64,000 nt of DNA from Gemmatimonadota bacterium (GTDB lineage: Bacteria > Gemmatimonadota > Gemmatimonadetes > Longimicrobiales > Gaopeijiaceae), in NCBI GenBank assembly GCA_041390125.1, contig JAWKQN010000004.1:62001-126000 (forward strand), written 5' to 3'. How positions within the stretch are numbered: position 1 is the stretch's first letter; each line of letters begins with the position of its first letter. Positions 24,718-33,582 of the stretch are shown here, piece by piece. The notes below the pieces were generated by a model, which saw nothing but the letters and a program-made list of their open reading frames with translations, made no database searches and was not told where the DNA came from. Position numbers and translations under genes: made by a program.

Positions 24718-27105
24718 CTAGAACACGGCGCGGCCGCGAGGACGCACCAGGAACAGACCCTCGGCACCGCTGGTGACGGCCACCACCCCGTTCTTGAAGA
24801 ACGGGTAGTTGCTCCACGAGCCGCCGAAGCCGGGGTCGTTGGTGCCGTAGGGCACCGTGTCGAAATAGCCGACCTCGACCGGGTTCTCCACGTCGCTGAT
24901 ATCGAGCACCCGCAGTCCACTCTGGTAGTTGGACTGGTACATGCGGTCGCCCACGATGTAGAGGTTGTGGTCGCTGGACTTCTGCGTGCCGAAGTGCTCC
25001 TTGACCAGTTGCGGGTCGTCCAGATCGCTGACGTCCCAGATCAAGGTGCGCGTCTGCTCGACGGCACCCTGGAGCTCGTCGAGCTCGTCGTTCATGAAGA
25101 AGTAGCGCTGATCCTCGGTGAGCCAGCCCTGGTGGGAGTAGCCCACGTTCGGGTAGGAGGCCCGCGACAGGGCGACCGGGTTGCTCTTGTCCGTCACGTC
25201 GGCGATGGAGAGCGCCGTCTCGTTGGCGCCGAAGCAGATCTCCTTGCCTTCGTGCTCCGCGTCGGGGCCGCGGTAGACCACACACTGCGCATCGTGCGAG
25301 TAGCCCGTGGACGCGCGGCCGGTCTGCGCATCCGCGAAGCACCCCGCGAAGGTCGGGTTCTTGGGGTCGCGCACGTCGATCATGTGCAGCCCTCCGCCGC
25401 ACGTCTCCCCGCCCATGCTGCTGCCCACGCTGTACGCGAAGCCGGTCTCTTCGTTGATGACGATGTTGTGGGCGCTGTGGATGTCGGTGTAGAGCGCGTC
25501 GGCCTCGAAGGTCTCCGGCGTGCCGTCGAAGTCCCGCAGGCGGGTCAGGTCGAAGACCTGCATGCCGTGGCTCCCGGCTCCGTCCGAGACGATGAAGGTG
25601 TGGTTCCGGTACACCTTCATGTCCCGCCAGGCGGCGGGATTGGCGCCGTCGGTCAGCGGCAGGTTGCCGAGGTAGACCGGGTTGAACGGATCGGTGACGT
25701 CCACGAACGCGGTGCCGTCCATACGGCCCACGATGGCGTACTCGCGCTCGGTGTCCGCATCGGTCCAGCCCCAGATGTCGTTCAGGCGCACACCGCGGCC
25801 GCCGCCCAGCTCGGCCACCGGCACGAACGACAGGAGATCCACCTCGGTGCAGGCGAAGGCCGTGGCCGAGCCCTCCGCGCAATCCACCTGGCCCCCGGCC
25901 ACCCGGTCGAAGTTCTCCTCTTCGCTCATCAGGGTCTCGCTCTGCCAGACCCCGTCGGCGCCCCGCTCGTAGACCGCGACGCGGCCCAGCCCGAAGTCCG
26001 CGGCGGTCATGCCGACCGCAGCCAGGTCGCCGTCGACCGCCAGCGAGCCGCCGAAGCCGGTGCGCCCCTCGACGCCCGGCGACAGACGCGAGACCTGGTC
26101 GAACTGCCCCGACGGCCCGCGGCTGTAGACGTAGGCGGCGCCCTGTGCGCCCGCCGCCCCGGGCGCGCCCACCCAGATCTGCGCGCCGGCGTAGGCGACC
26201 GCCGAGCCGAAGGTCTCGCGCGGCCCCGCCAGGAACGGCAGGAGCTGCGCGGCCGGTACCCACTCCCCGCTGTCCGCGTCGCGCACGAAGGCGAACGCCG
26301 CGCCCATCTGACCTGCGGCGCGGGCCGCGCCGACGAGCAGCCGGTCCTCCCCGGCGGACAGCGCGTTGCCGAAGCGCACGCCGCGCTCGAGCCCGTCGAG
26401 CGGCAGCGGGCCGACCTCGGTCCAGCGGTTGCCCTGGAACCGGAAGCGGAAGACCGCGCCCGTCTGCTGATCGCGGAGGGGAGCGGCGACGAAGGCCTCG
26501 TCTCCGTGCAGCGCCACCTGGGTCCCGAACCCATCGGCGGCGCGCAGGTCGGCCGCGGCCATCTTGCCCACCTCGGTCCAGGCCCCGTCCGCGTTCCGCC
26601 GGAATGCGTAGACCGCGCCGCGTCGCATGCCCTGGTTGGGAGCGCCGACCAGCAGGTGTCCGCCCGACAGCGCCACCGACGCTCCGAAGCCGTCCCCTTC
26701 GGCGGCGTCCGAGCCCGTCAACTTCTGCGCCTCCCCCCAGGTGCCGGACCCATCGCGCTCGAACAGGTACAGCGCCCCGGCACCGCCGAGCCGCGTGACC
26801 GCGAGCAGGTCGCCGTCCGCTGCGAGCGCCGCTCCGAACCCGTCGGTCCCCTCCGCGTCGGACGCGGCGAGCCGCGCCTGTTCCGTCCAGGCCCCGCCGC
26901 TCTTGCGATAGACGTAGACGAGTCCCGAGCGGATGCGGTTCTGGGCCTCGCCCACCAGCACGTCCGCACCGGCGATCTCGACGGACGCGCCGAAGCCGGC
27001 CTGGAGGGCCGCCGGGGCGCCCGGGAAGCTCTGCGCGCGGGCGGTGGAAGCGGACAGCAGGATCGTCCCGGCCGCCAACAGGAAGGGGAGTCGGGGTCTG
27101 GTCAT
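24718..27105 (-). CDS. Choice-of-anchor B family secreted protein
   Basis: The 795-residue protein has a signal peptide ending STARAQS. The first half (about residues 30-390) carries FG-GAP-like propeller blades with FGASVALSGGHLLVGAPN-type repeats. The second half matches the choice-of-anchor B family (TIGR04312 from memory): LNDIWGWTDADTEREYAIVG, then VDVTDPFNPVYLGNLP, SDGAGSHGMQVFDLTRLRD, HSAHNIVINEETGFAY, YSHDAQCVVYRGPD and SDHNLYIVGDRMYQSNY. Many His and Cys residues are conserved in that half. No classical C-terminal anchor is visible; the protein ends LFLVRPRGRAVF. It is the first of three tandem propeller genes. ATG 27105 follows AGAG and gives a good signal peptide. Confidence 0.88.
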   Translation of the reverse strand: MTRPRLPFLLAAGTILLSASTARAQSFPGAPAALQAGFGASVEIAGADVLVGEAQNRIRSGLVYVYRKSGGAWTEQARLAASDAEGTDGFGAALAADGDLLAVTRLGGAGALYLFERDGSGTWGEAQKLTGSDAAEGDGFGASVALSGGHLLVGAPNQGMRRGAVYAFRRNADGAWTEVGKMAAADLRAADGFGTQVALHGDEAFVAAPLRDQQTGAVFRFRFQGNRWTEVGPLPLDGLERGVRFGNALSAGEDRLLVGAARAAGQMGAAFAFVRDADSGEWVPAAQLLPFLAGPRETFGSAVAYAGAQIWVGAPGAAGAQGAAYVYSRGPSGQFDQVSRLSPGVEGRTGFGGSLAVDGDLAAVGMTAADFGLGRVAVYERGADGVWQSETLMSEEENFDRVAGGQVDCAEGSATAFACTEVDLLSFVPVAELGGGRGVRLNDIWGWTDADTEREYAIVGRMDGTAFVDVTDPFNPVYLGNLPLTDGANPAAWRDMKVYRNHTFIVSDGAGSHGMQVFDLTRLRDFDGTPETFEADALYTDIHSAHNIVINEETGFAYSVGSSMGGETCGGGLHMIDVRDPKNPTFAGCFADAQTGRASTGYSHDAQCVVYRGPDAEHEGKEICFGANETALSIADVTDKSNPVALSRASYPNVGYSHQGWLTEDQRYFFMNDELDELQGAVEQTRTLIWDVSDLDDPQLVKEHFGTQKSSDHNLYIVGDRMYQSNYQSGLRVLDISDVENPVEVGYFDTVPYGTNDPGFGGSWSNYPFFKNGVVAVTSGAEGLFLVRPRGRAVF

Positions 27106-27275
27106 GCTCGCTCTCTGGGTTCCGTGGAAGGGCCCGACGACGGGGTCCGGCGGGCGCCGCATAGGGTACAGGAGGGCGGCGCCGCCGGTTCCCGCGCGCC
27201 TGGGGCAGCGGCGGGCGGTGTGCGTGCGCCGGCACCGTCTTGAGATGGGACCGGGGGCGCGCCAGGTTGCCGGCC

Positions 27276-28034
27276 ATGCGCCCTCCGACCTCCGGGTCCC
27301 CACAACGGCTGATCCTCCTCCACGGATTCACGCAGTCCGCCCGGATCTGGGATCCGGTGCGGGCGGCGCTGGAGCCGCGGGAGAGCGTCGCGCTCGATCT
27401 GCCGGGCCACGGAGCCGGTTCGGATGAAGGGGGCTCGCTGGCCGAAGGCGCCGACCGGCTGGCGGAGCGCGGGGGGACCGGGACCTGGGTCGGCTATTCG
27501 ATGGGGGGCCGCTACGCCCTCCACGTCGCGCTGGCCCATCCCGGACGGGTGGGGGGGCTCGTGCTCGTGGGCGCGCATCCGGGCCTGGAGGACGACGCCG
27601 AGCGCGCCCGCCGCCGCGCGGCGGACGAGGCCCTGGCCACTCGCCTGGAGCAGATCGGCGTCGACGCTTTCCTGGAGGAGTGGCTGGCCCAGCCGCTGTT
27701 CGCCGGGTTGTCCGCCGCCGCCCGTGCCCCCGAGGCGCGCCGGGGGAATCGCGCCGCGGGGCTGGCGCGCGCGCTGCGGGACGCGGGCACCGGCACGCAG
27801 GAGCCATTGTGGAACCGGCTCCCGGACCTGGCGATGCCGGTCCTGTACGTCGTCGGCGAGCGGGACGGGCGCTACCGCGCGGTGGGGGAGCGCGTCGTGG
27901 AGGCCCTGGGGGCGCGCGGGCGCCTGGCGGTCGTGCCCGACGCCGGGCACGCGGCGCCCTTCGAGCAGCCGGATGCCTTCGTCACGCTGCTGGTCCGCTG
28001 GTTGCGCGAGACCGCGGCCCCACCGCCTTCGTGA
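27276..28034 (+). CDS. Alpha/beta hydrolase, MenH-like
   Basis: The 252-residue cytosolic hydrolase has LILLHGFTQSARIWDPV, then LDLPGHGAGSDE, the nucleophile elbow GYSMGGRYALH, the acid in VGERDGRY and the histidine in DAGHAAPFEQP. The GYSMGGR and PGHGxS signatures are those of MenH (SHCHC synthase of menaquinone biosynthesis). No other men gene is nearby and general hydrolases share these motifs, so MenH is tentative. ATG 27276 is chosen over an in-frame TTG at 27240. It diverges from the propeller cluster. Confidence 0.8.
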   Translation: MRPPTSGSPQRLILLHGFTQSARIWDPVRAALEPRESVALDLPGHGAGSDEGGSLAEGADRLAERGGTGTWVGYSMGGRYALHVALAHPGRVGGLVLVGAHPGLEDDAERARRRAADEALATRLEQIGVDAFLEEWLAQPLFAGLSAAARAPEARRGNRAAGLARALRDAGTGTQEPLWNRLPDLAMPVLYVVGERDGRYRAVGERVVEALGARGRLAVVPDAGHAAPFEQPDAFVTLLVRWLRETAAPPPS

Positions 28035-28133
28035 AGGGACGGCGGGCCGGAGCCGTAGACCCGGACAGTCTGCCGGAGGAACGAGGTCCCGATCCCCACC
28101 CACCGGCACCCGTCGGTCCACCCGGAGACGTCC

Positions 28134-29543
28134 ATGCGCCGGCTGCTGCTCGCGATTGCACTCCTGACCCTGCCCACGCTCCTCGACGCCCAGGATCACC
28201 CCGCCGGTGACTGGACGGGGACGATCGAGGCCGGCGCCCTGCGCCTGCGCCTCGTGGTCCACCTCACGGGAACGGACGGCGCCTGGACCGGGACGATGGA
28301 TAGCCCCGATCAGGGCGTGGACGGCCTTCCCCTGGCGGAGGTGCAGGCGGACGGCCGCGGGCTGACGTTCACGGTTCCCTCCATCCAGGGCCGCTACGAG
28401 GGGTCCTGGACCGATGGCGGGCGTCGGGTCCAGGGGACCTGGAGCCAGGGCGCGGCGTCGCTCCCGCTGACGCTGGAGCGCGCGACCGGCCCCGTGGCCC
28501 GGGAGCCCCGGCCCCAGGAGCCGGTGGGCGCGCTGCCCTACGAGGTCTCCGACGTGTCCTTCGCGGGTGGCGCGGCGGACGTCACCCTGGCCGGGACGCT
28601 CACCCTGCCCCCCGGCTCCGGTCCCTTCCCGGCGGTGGTGCTCATCAGCGGCTCGGGCCCGCAGGACCGGGACGAGACGCTCCTCGGCCACAAGCCGTTC
28701 CTCGTGCTCGCGGACCACTTCACCCGGGCGGGGATCGCCGTGCTGCGCTACGACGATCGCGGTGTGGCCGGCTCCACGGGCACCTTCGCTGCGGCCACCT
28801 CGGAAGACTTCACCGAGGACGCCGCCGCCGCCGTGCGCTTCCTGGCCGCCCGACCGGAGATCGATCCGGCACGCATCGGCCTGGTGGGGCACAGCGAAGG
28901 CGGGCTGGTGGCCCCTCTGGTGGAGACGCGCCACGGCGGCGTCGCCTTCCTGGTGTTGATGGCCGGTCCCGGTCTGCCCGGCCACGAGATCCTGGAGCTC
29001 CAGACCGGTCTGATCCTCGAAGCCAACGGGGCGTCCGCGGAGCAGGTGGCGGCGGCGGTGGCCCGGACGCGGGAGCTCGACCGCATGATCCTCGAGGCCG
29101 GGGACGATCGCGGGCTGGAGACCCGGCTCGTGGCCCGCATCGAAGCCATGGCACAGGCGATGGGCCGCCGTGAGCGCGCAGCGCAGGGCCTGACCCCGGA
29201 GGCCATCCGCGCCCAGGCGCGCGAGCTGGCGGGTCCCTGGTTCCGGTTCTTCCTCGCGTACGACCCCGTGCCCACGCTGCGCGCCGTGGACGTGCCGGTG
29301 CTGGCCGTCAACGGCGCCAAGGATCTGCAGGTCCCTTCACGGGCGAACCTGGACGCCATCGCCGAGGCGTTGCTGGCCGGCGGGAACGCGGACGTCACCA
29401 CGCGGGTGCTCCCCGGGCTCAACCACCTGTTCCAGACGGCGGGCACCGGCTCGCCCGCAGAATACACGCAGATCGAGGAGACCGTGGCGCCGGCCGCGCT
29501 CGAGCTGATGACCGGCTGGATCCTGGAGCGCTTCGGGGGCTGA
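28134..29543 (+). CDS. Exported alpha/beta hydrolase (dienelactone hydrolase-like)
   Basis: The 469-residue protein has a signal peptide (LLLAIALLTLPTLLDAQD). An N-terminal beta-rich domain (about residues 25-115; GDWTGTIEAGALRLRLVVHL, LTFTVPSIQGRYEGSW) of lipocalin-like character precedes the catalytic domain: AVVLISGSGPQDRDE, then LRYDDRGVAGSTG, nucleophile elbow GHSEGGLVAPL, acid in VLAVNGAKDLQVP and histidine in LPGLNHLFQ. The GSGPQDRDE and YDDRGxGxS motifs define a family of secreted esterase/acyl hydrolases; the substrate is unknown. The ATG at 28134 follows a GGAG. The stop lies only 4 bp from the convergent patatin gene, within the palindrome CTGAGGCCTCAG (29540-29551). Confidence 0.87.
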   Translation: MRRLLLAIALLTLPTLLDAQDHPAGDWTGTIEAGALRLRLVVHLTGTDGAWTGTMDSPDQGVDGLPLAEVQADGRGLTFTVPSIQGRYEGSWTDGGRRVQGTWSQGAASLPLTLERATGPVAREPRPQEPVGALPYEVSDVSFAGGAADVTLAGTLTLPPGSGPFPAVVLISGSGPQDRDETLLGHKPFLVLADHFTRAGIAVLRYDDRGVAGSTGTFAAATSEDFTEDAAAAVRFLAARPEIDPARIGLVGHSEGGLVAPLVETRHGGVAFLVLMAGPGLPGHEILELQTGLILEANGASAEQVAAAVARTRELDRMILEAGDDRGLETRLVARIEAMAQAMGRRERAAQGLTPEAIRAQARELAGPWFRFFLAYDPVPTLRAVDVPVLAVNGAKDLQVPSRANLDAIAEALLAGGNADVTTRVLPGLNHLFQTAGTGSPAEYTQIEETVAPAALELMTGWILERFGG

Positions 29544-29547
29544 GGCC

Positions 29548-31824
29548 TCAGAACGTGCGGCCGAGCAGCAGATACCACGCGCCGCTCCCGCGGTCCGCCC
29601 GACCGTAGCCCAGCCACGCCGGTCCCAGGAACGTCTCCAGACCCGCGAAGACGGTCCCGCCCAGGCGCAGATCGTCCAGCGCGATGTCCCGGGTCCGCTC
29701 CCACGCGTTCCCGGCTTCGAAGGATGCACCCACGAACAGGCGGCCTCCGGCCAGGGTGGTGGGGACCGTCGCGACCGGGCGGTACCCCGTCAGCGCCAGC
29801 CGCGCGAGCTCGCTCCCGACGACCTGGCGGTTGCGCAGGCCGGACACGTCCAGGAAGCCGCCCAGCTCGAACGCGTCCCAATAGGGCAGGGGCGCGTCGA
29901 AGGACGTGGCGACGCGCCCGTGCGCCACCAGCGTGCCCGCGCGATTCGTCAGCGCCTTCAGCGCATGGAAGGAAAGGCGCGTGTACTCGGTCTCACCGCC
30001 CAGGACGCGGAAGGGACGCTCGACCCCCACACGGTAGGCCTCGCCGCGCGTCGGGAAGGCGCGATCGTCGAGCCGATCGACGCCCAGCCGCAGGTGCAGC
30101 GCGCTCACCCGCGTGGACGTCTCCAGCGAGTCGATGGGCCCCGTCCGGCGGTCCAGCTCCGTGCGTCCCAGCCACCAGCCGGCGCGCAGCTCCCCCCAGT
30201 TGCCCAGCTCCAACCCGGCGTCCAGCGCGCCGCCGTAGCGCGTGCGCCGGAGCTGCCCCACGCGGACCTGCCCGTCGAAGACATCCTCGAGGTCCCGGAA
30301 CCACTCCAGACGCGGCGACACGAACAACCGACTGCGCGCACCGAGGGGCTGGTAGAGCTCGAGCCCGAAGCGACGTCGACGCCCGACCGAGACATCCGCC
30401 CGGGCCTCGCCGCCCCACCCGTTCAGCAACGAGGCGGTGTAGCTGACCAGCACGTCGAAGGCCGAGTTCCCACCCAGGTCGTCGGCGAACCCCAGGCCGA
30501 ACCGGACATAGTTGGGTCCCCACGGCTCCGGGACCACGTCGACCACCAGGCCGGTGTCGGCGGCCTCCACGGCCCAGCGGACCCGGACCGACTCGAACCA
30601 GCCCATGCCGTAGATGCGGTCGATGCCCCGCGTGAGGGCGTCGATGTCCAGCGGCCGGTGCGCGGCGATGCCCAGCGTCTCGCGCAACGTCGACGACGCC
30701 ATGCGCGATCGGTTGTCGATGTGCACGAAGGCGGGCACGGTCGCGGGCGGCTCGGGATCGGTCCGGTCCTCCCGCCACCGGCGATAGGCGTCTTCGGAGA
30801 GCGACCACTGCCGCAGGCGCAGGGCCGCCCGCTCGGTCGCGCGCTCGCCCGCGGTGATCGCGGCGGGCGCGTCCTCGAAGGACGTGAAGCGCACCGAGTC
30901 GAGCTGGGGCCGGATCAACACGTCGCGCCCCGGACGCAGCAGCGCCGTCTGCTCCGCCGTCATGGCCTGGAAGGGGAAGCGGAACGCCTGCTGCGAGATG
31001 TCCAGCGCCGTGGCCAGGTTCTCCCGCGCCATGGGCGGGGTCGCGACATCCACGGCGATGATCACGTCCGGGTCGAAGCGCAGCGCAACGTCGATCGGAA
31101 GGTTGTTGCGCAGGCCTCCGTCGACCAGCAGGTGTCCGTCGATCTCGACCGGGACGAACACGCCGGGGATGGCGACGCTGGCGCGGATCGCGTTCGACAG
31201 GCTGCCGCTGCCCAGGGCGACGGTCTCGCCCGTCCCGATGTCCACCGCGACGGCGCGGAACGGCACGGGCAGGGAATCGAAGTCCTGCACCGGCCCGAGC
31301 GGGAGTGTGAGCGCCATGAAGCGGGTGCTGAGGTTCTGGCCCGTCACGAGGCCGCGCGGCAGCACGAGGGAACCGTCGCGGAAGCCCAGCTCCAGCTGCA
31401 CGGGCAGCGTGCGGTCGTCCTGCCGCCGGCGGTAGTTGAGGTCGGCGCGGGGCGGGCTGCCACGGAAGACGTCGCCCCAGTGGATGGAGAGCGCTTCGCG
31501 CTCGATCTCGGTGGCGGTGGCACCCGCGGCGAAGAGCCCGCCGACGACCGCACCCATGCTGGTGCCGACGACGACATCCACCGGGATGCGCATCCGCTCG
31601 AGCGCGCGCAGCACCCCGATGTGCGCGGCCCCGCGCGCGCCGCCGCCGCCCAGCACGAGCGCGACGCGCGCGCGGGGCGGGGTCTGGGCCTGGAGGGGCA
31701 GCAGGGTGCCCGCGAGGAGGAGCAGGGTGGCGGAGCCCGCCCGTGCGGTGCGGCGCGCGAGCGCGCGGAGCGGCCGGAGACCGGACCCGTGGGCGCCGCG
31801 CATGCCTGTTCGGGTCCCCGACAC
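29548..31824 (-). CDS. Patatin-like phospholipase fused to BamA-type barrel (PlpD-like)
   Basis: The 758-residue protein has a signal peptide (ATLLLLAGTLLPLQAQ), then a patatin domain. The oxyanion hole is GGGGARGAAHIGVL, the Ser-Asp dyad is GTSMG (Ser89) and DGGLRNN (Asp235). Residues about 365-440 look like one POTRA domain. About 300 C-terminal residues are alternating beta strands ending in GRTF, typical of a 16-strand BamA/Omp85 barrel. This is the type Vd autotransporter layout, in which the lipase is exposed or released at the cell surface. The GTG at 31824 has a good Shine-Dalgarno (AAGGGGG); an ATG lies at 31803. Confidence 0.9.
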   Translation of the reverse strand: MSGTRTGMRGAHGSGLRPLRALARRTARAGSATLLLLAGTLLPLQAQTPPRARVALVLGGGGARGAAHIGVLRALERMRIPVDVVVGTSMGAVVGGLFAAGATATEIEREALSIHWGDVFRGSPPRADLNYRRRQDDRTLPVQLELGFRDGSLVLPRGLVTGQNLSTRFMALTLPLGPVQDFDSLPVPFRAVAVDIGTGETVALGSGSLSNAIRASVAIPGVFVPVEIDGHLLVDGGLRNNLPIDVALRFDPDVIIAVDVATPPMARENLATALDISQQAFRFPFQAMTAEQTALLRPGRDVLIRPQLDSVRFTSFEDAPAAITAGERATERAALRLRQWSLSEDAYRRWREDRTDPEPPATVPAFVHIDNRSRMASSTLRETLGIAAHRPLDIDALTRGIDRIYGMGWFESVRVRWAVEAADTGLVVDVVPEPWGPNYVRFGLGFADDLGGNSAFDVLVSYTASLLNGWGGEARADVSVGRRRRFGLELYQPLGARSRLFVSPRLEWFRDLEDVFDGQVRVGQLRRTRYGGALDAGLELGNWGELRAGWWLGRTELDRRTGPIDSLETSTRVSALHLRLGVDRLDDRAFPTRGEAYRVGVERPFRVLGGETEYTRLSFHALKALTNRAGTLVAHGRVATSFDAPLPYWDAFELGGFLDVSGLRNRQVVGSELARLALTGYRPVATVPTTLAGGRLFVGASFEAGNAWERTRDIALDDLRLGGTVFAGLETFLGPAWLGYGRADRGSGAWYLLLGRTF

Positions 31825-31920
31825 CCCGCCCCCTTCGTGGAAGGACCGGCTTCCGTGCGTCGGGACGTCATCCGTGGGCTCGCCGCCCGACGATCCGGGC
31901 CCGACCGGCCGAAGGGCGTG

Positions 31921-33573
31921 CTACTCGTCTCGGGGATGGAGGTGCCCGTCGGGGGGCGGGAAGGCCGCCTGGGCGCGGGCGAACGCCTCCGGGGTGTCGA
32001 GGTCCGTCAGCACGGACGGGGTGTCGACGGGCACCTCGCACACCTCGGCGCGGTGGGCCTCCAGCAGGCCGCGCGCACCCACGTCGCCCTCCAGGCCGGC
32101 GAGTGCCCCGAAGTGCCGCCGGCCCCACAGGACCGGGTTGCCGCGCGTGCGGTCGTGCACGGGCACGCAGACATGCACGCCTTCGTCCGGCGCGAAGGCG
32201 TCCAGCAGGCGCGCGAGGTCGCCCGCGCCCACCAGCGGCATATCCGCCAGCGCCACCAGGACCCCGTCCAACGCTTCGTCCGCGAGGGCGTCGAGACCGA
32301 CGCGCAGCGAGGTGCTGAGCCCTTCGGCGAAGCGGGGGTTGTGCGCGAAGCGCAAGGACCGCCCCGTCAGCGCCGTGCGCACCGCGTCGGCGTCGTGGCC
32401 GGTGACCACCACCACCGGAGCGGCGCGTGACGCGACGAGCGCGTCGGCCGCCCACGTCACGAGGGGCCGCCCGGCGAAGGGCTCGGTGAGCTTGTTGGGC
32501 CCGCCCATGCGGGACGACCGACCCGCGGCCAGCAGGATGGCGCCCACGCGCGGAGGCCTCCGCTCCTCCTCCGCGGCGCGCCGGGGTCGACCCCGGGCCG
32601 CGCTCTCCTTGTACAGGCCGCCGGCGCCCAGCCCCGCCATCCACGCGGGCGACAGATCCAGTCCGGCGAGCACGCGCTCGAGCACGGGATCGAAGCCGCT
32701 GCGGGCGGGCGCGCGGGCGCACCCGGGCACGCCCAGGACCGTTCCGCCGTCCAGCTCCCCGTGGAAGAGCAGGTTGCCGGGGTCGGCCGGGATGCCCACG
32801 CGCAGCACGCGGCCGCCCGCCCGCGTCACGGCCTCCGGCAGGACGTCGCGTCGGTCGCTGGTCTGGGTGGCGCCGAACAGCAGCACGGGATCCAGGCCGT
32901 CGGCGCGCTGCGCCGTCAGCACGGCGGCCACGGCCGCGCGCTCGTGCGCGACCACGTCCACCCGGTCCAGCCGGGCCCCGAGCGCTTCCACGCGGGCCCC
33001 TACGGCCACCTCCGCGAGCGCGGCCTTGCGGGCGGGCTCATGCGGCAGCGTGGTGACGATCAGCCCCACCCGCGCCGGGCGGAACGGGTGGAGCGTCAGC
33101 AGCGGTGCACCGGCCACCCGCGCCTCCACCGCCCCCACGACGGGGTCGGGCACCGCGAAGGGGATGATCTTCACGGTGGCGACGAGCTGCCCGGCCTGGA
33201 CGGCCGTTCCGTCCGGCACCGTGGAGGCGGTCACGGCCTCGTCCACTCCGTTCAGGCCTGCCACGCCGGCGGCGTCCACCTGCACCACGCCCGCGCGGAC
33301 GGCGCTCACGTTGGCGCGGCCGGTCGCGGCCGGGCCGACCTCGAGGTGGGGCCCGGCCAGCAGCGCGACCACCCGGGCGGCCGCCGCGTCCTCGGACAGG
33401 TCGCCCGGCTCGAGCCGGACCACCTCCACCTCCGTGTGGCCGGCGGCAGCCAGCCGGGTCACCTCGTCCGGCCCGAGCAGCAGCCCCTTGCGCAGCACGC
33501 CGTCGGGGAGGCGCACGCTGTGCGCGAGCACCGTGCCCGCGAGGGCGTCGAGGGGGAGGGGACCGAAGCGCAC
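31921..33573 (-). CDS. Molybdopterin-binding / MobA-like nucleotidyltransferase fusion
   Basis: The 550-residue cytosolic protein joins two domains. Residues about 1-330 resemble the MoeA/MogA-type molybdopterin-binding family (VSAVRAGVVQVDAAGVAGLN, then KIIPFAVPDPVV, LLFGATQTSDRRDVLP and LGVPGCARAPARSGFD). Residues about 350-545 are a MobA/MocA-like nucleotidyltransferase with LLAAGRSSRMGGPNKL, then ALADMPLVGAGDL and RGNPVLWGRRHF. Such proteins attach CMP or GMP to molybdenum cofactor for hydroxylases of the xanthine dehydrogenase/CO dehydrogenase type. It is the third gene of a minus-strand operon after the split XdhC pair (9 bp away). No hydroxylase genes are in the window. Confidence 0.85.
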   Translation of the reverse strand: MRFGPLPLDALAGTVLAHSVRLPDGVLRKGLLLGPDEVTRLAAAGHTEVEVVRLEPGDLSEDAAAARVVALLAGPHLEVGPAATGRANVSAVRAGVVQVDAAGVAGLNGVDEAVTASTVPDGTAVQAGQLVATVKIIPFAVPDPVVGAVEARVAGAPLLTLHPFRPARVGLIVTTLPHEPARKAALAEVAVGARVEALGARLDRVDVVAHERAAVAAVLTAQRADGLDPVLLFGATQTSDRRDVLPEAVTRAGGRVLRVGIPADPGNLLFHGELDGGTVLGVPGCARAPARSGFDPVLERVLAGLDLSPAWMAGLGAGGLYKESAARGRPRRAAEEERRPPRVGAILLAAGRSSRMGGPNKLTEPFAGRPLVTWAADALVASRAAPVVVVTGHDADAVRTALTGRSLRFAHNPRFAEGLSTSLRVGLDALADEALDGVLVALADMPLVGAGDLARLLDAFAPDEGVHVCVPVHDRTRGNPVLWGRRHFGALAGLEGDVGARGLLEAHRAEVCEVPVDTPSVLTDLDTPEAFARAQAAFPPPDGHLHPRDE

Positions 33574-33582
33574 GCCCGGGCG

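Noticed and set aside
24571..27243. Plus-strand open frame of about 890 codons opposite the choice-of-anchor B gene
   Set aside because: It is rich in Arg/Val/Gly/His without any recognisable motif and lies exactly antisense to a well-supported secreted protein; long antisense frames are expected at 70% G+C.
29920..32430. Plus-strand open frame of about 836 codons opposite the patatin and MobA-like genes
   Set aside because: No domain or signal; composition is that of a GC-rich shadow. It would also have to cross two convincing minus-strand genes.
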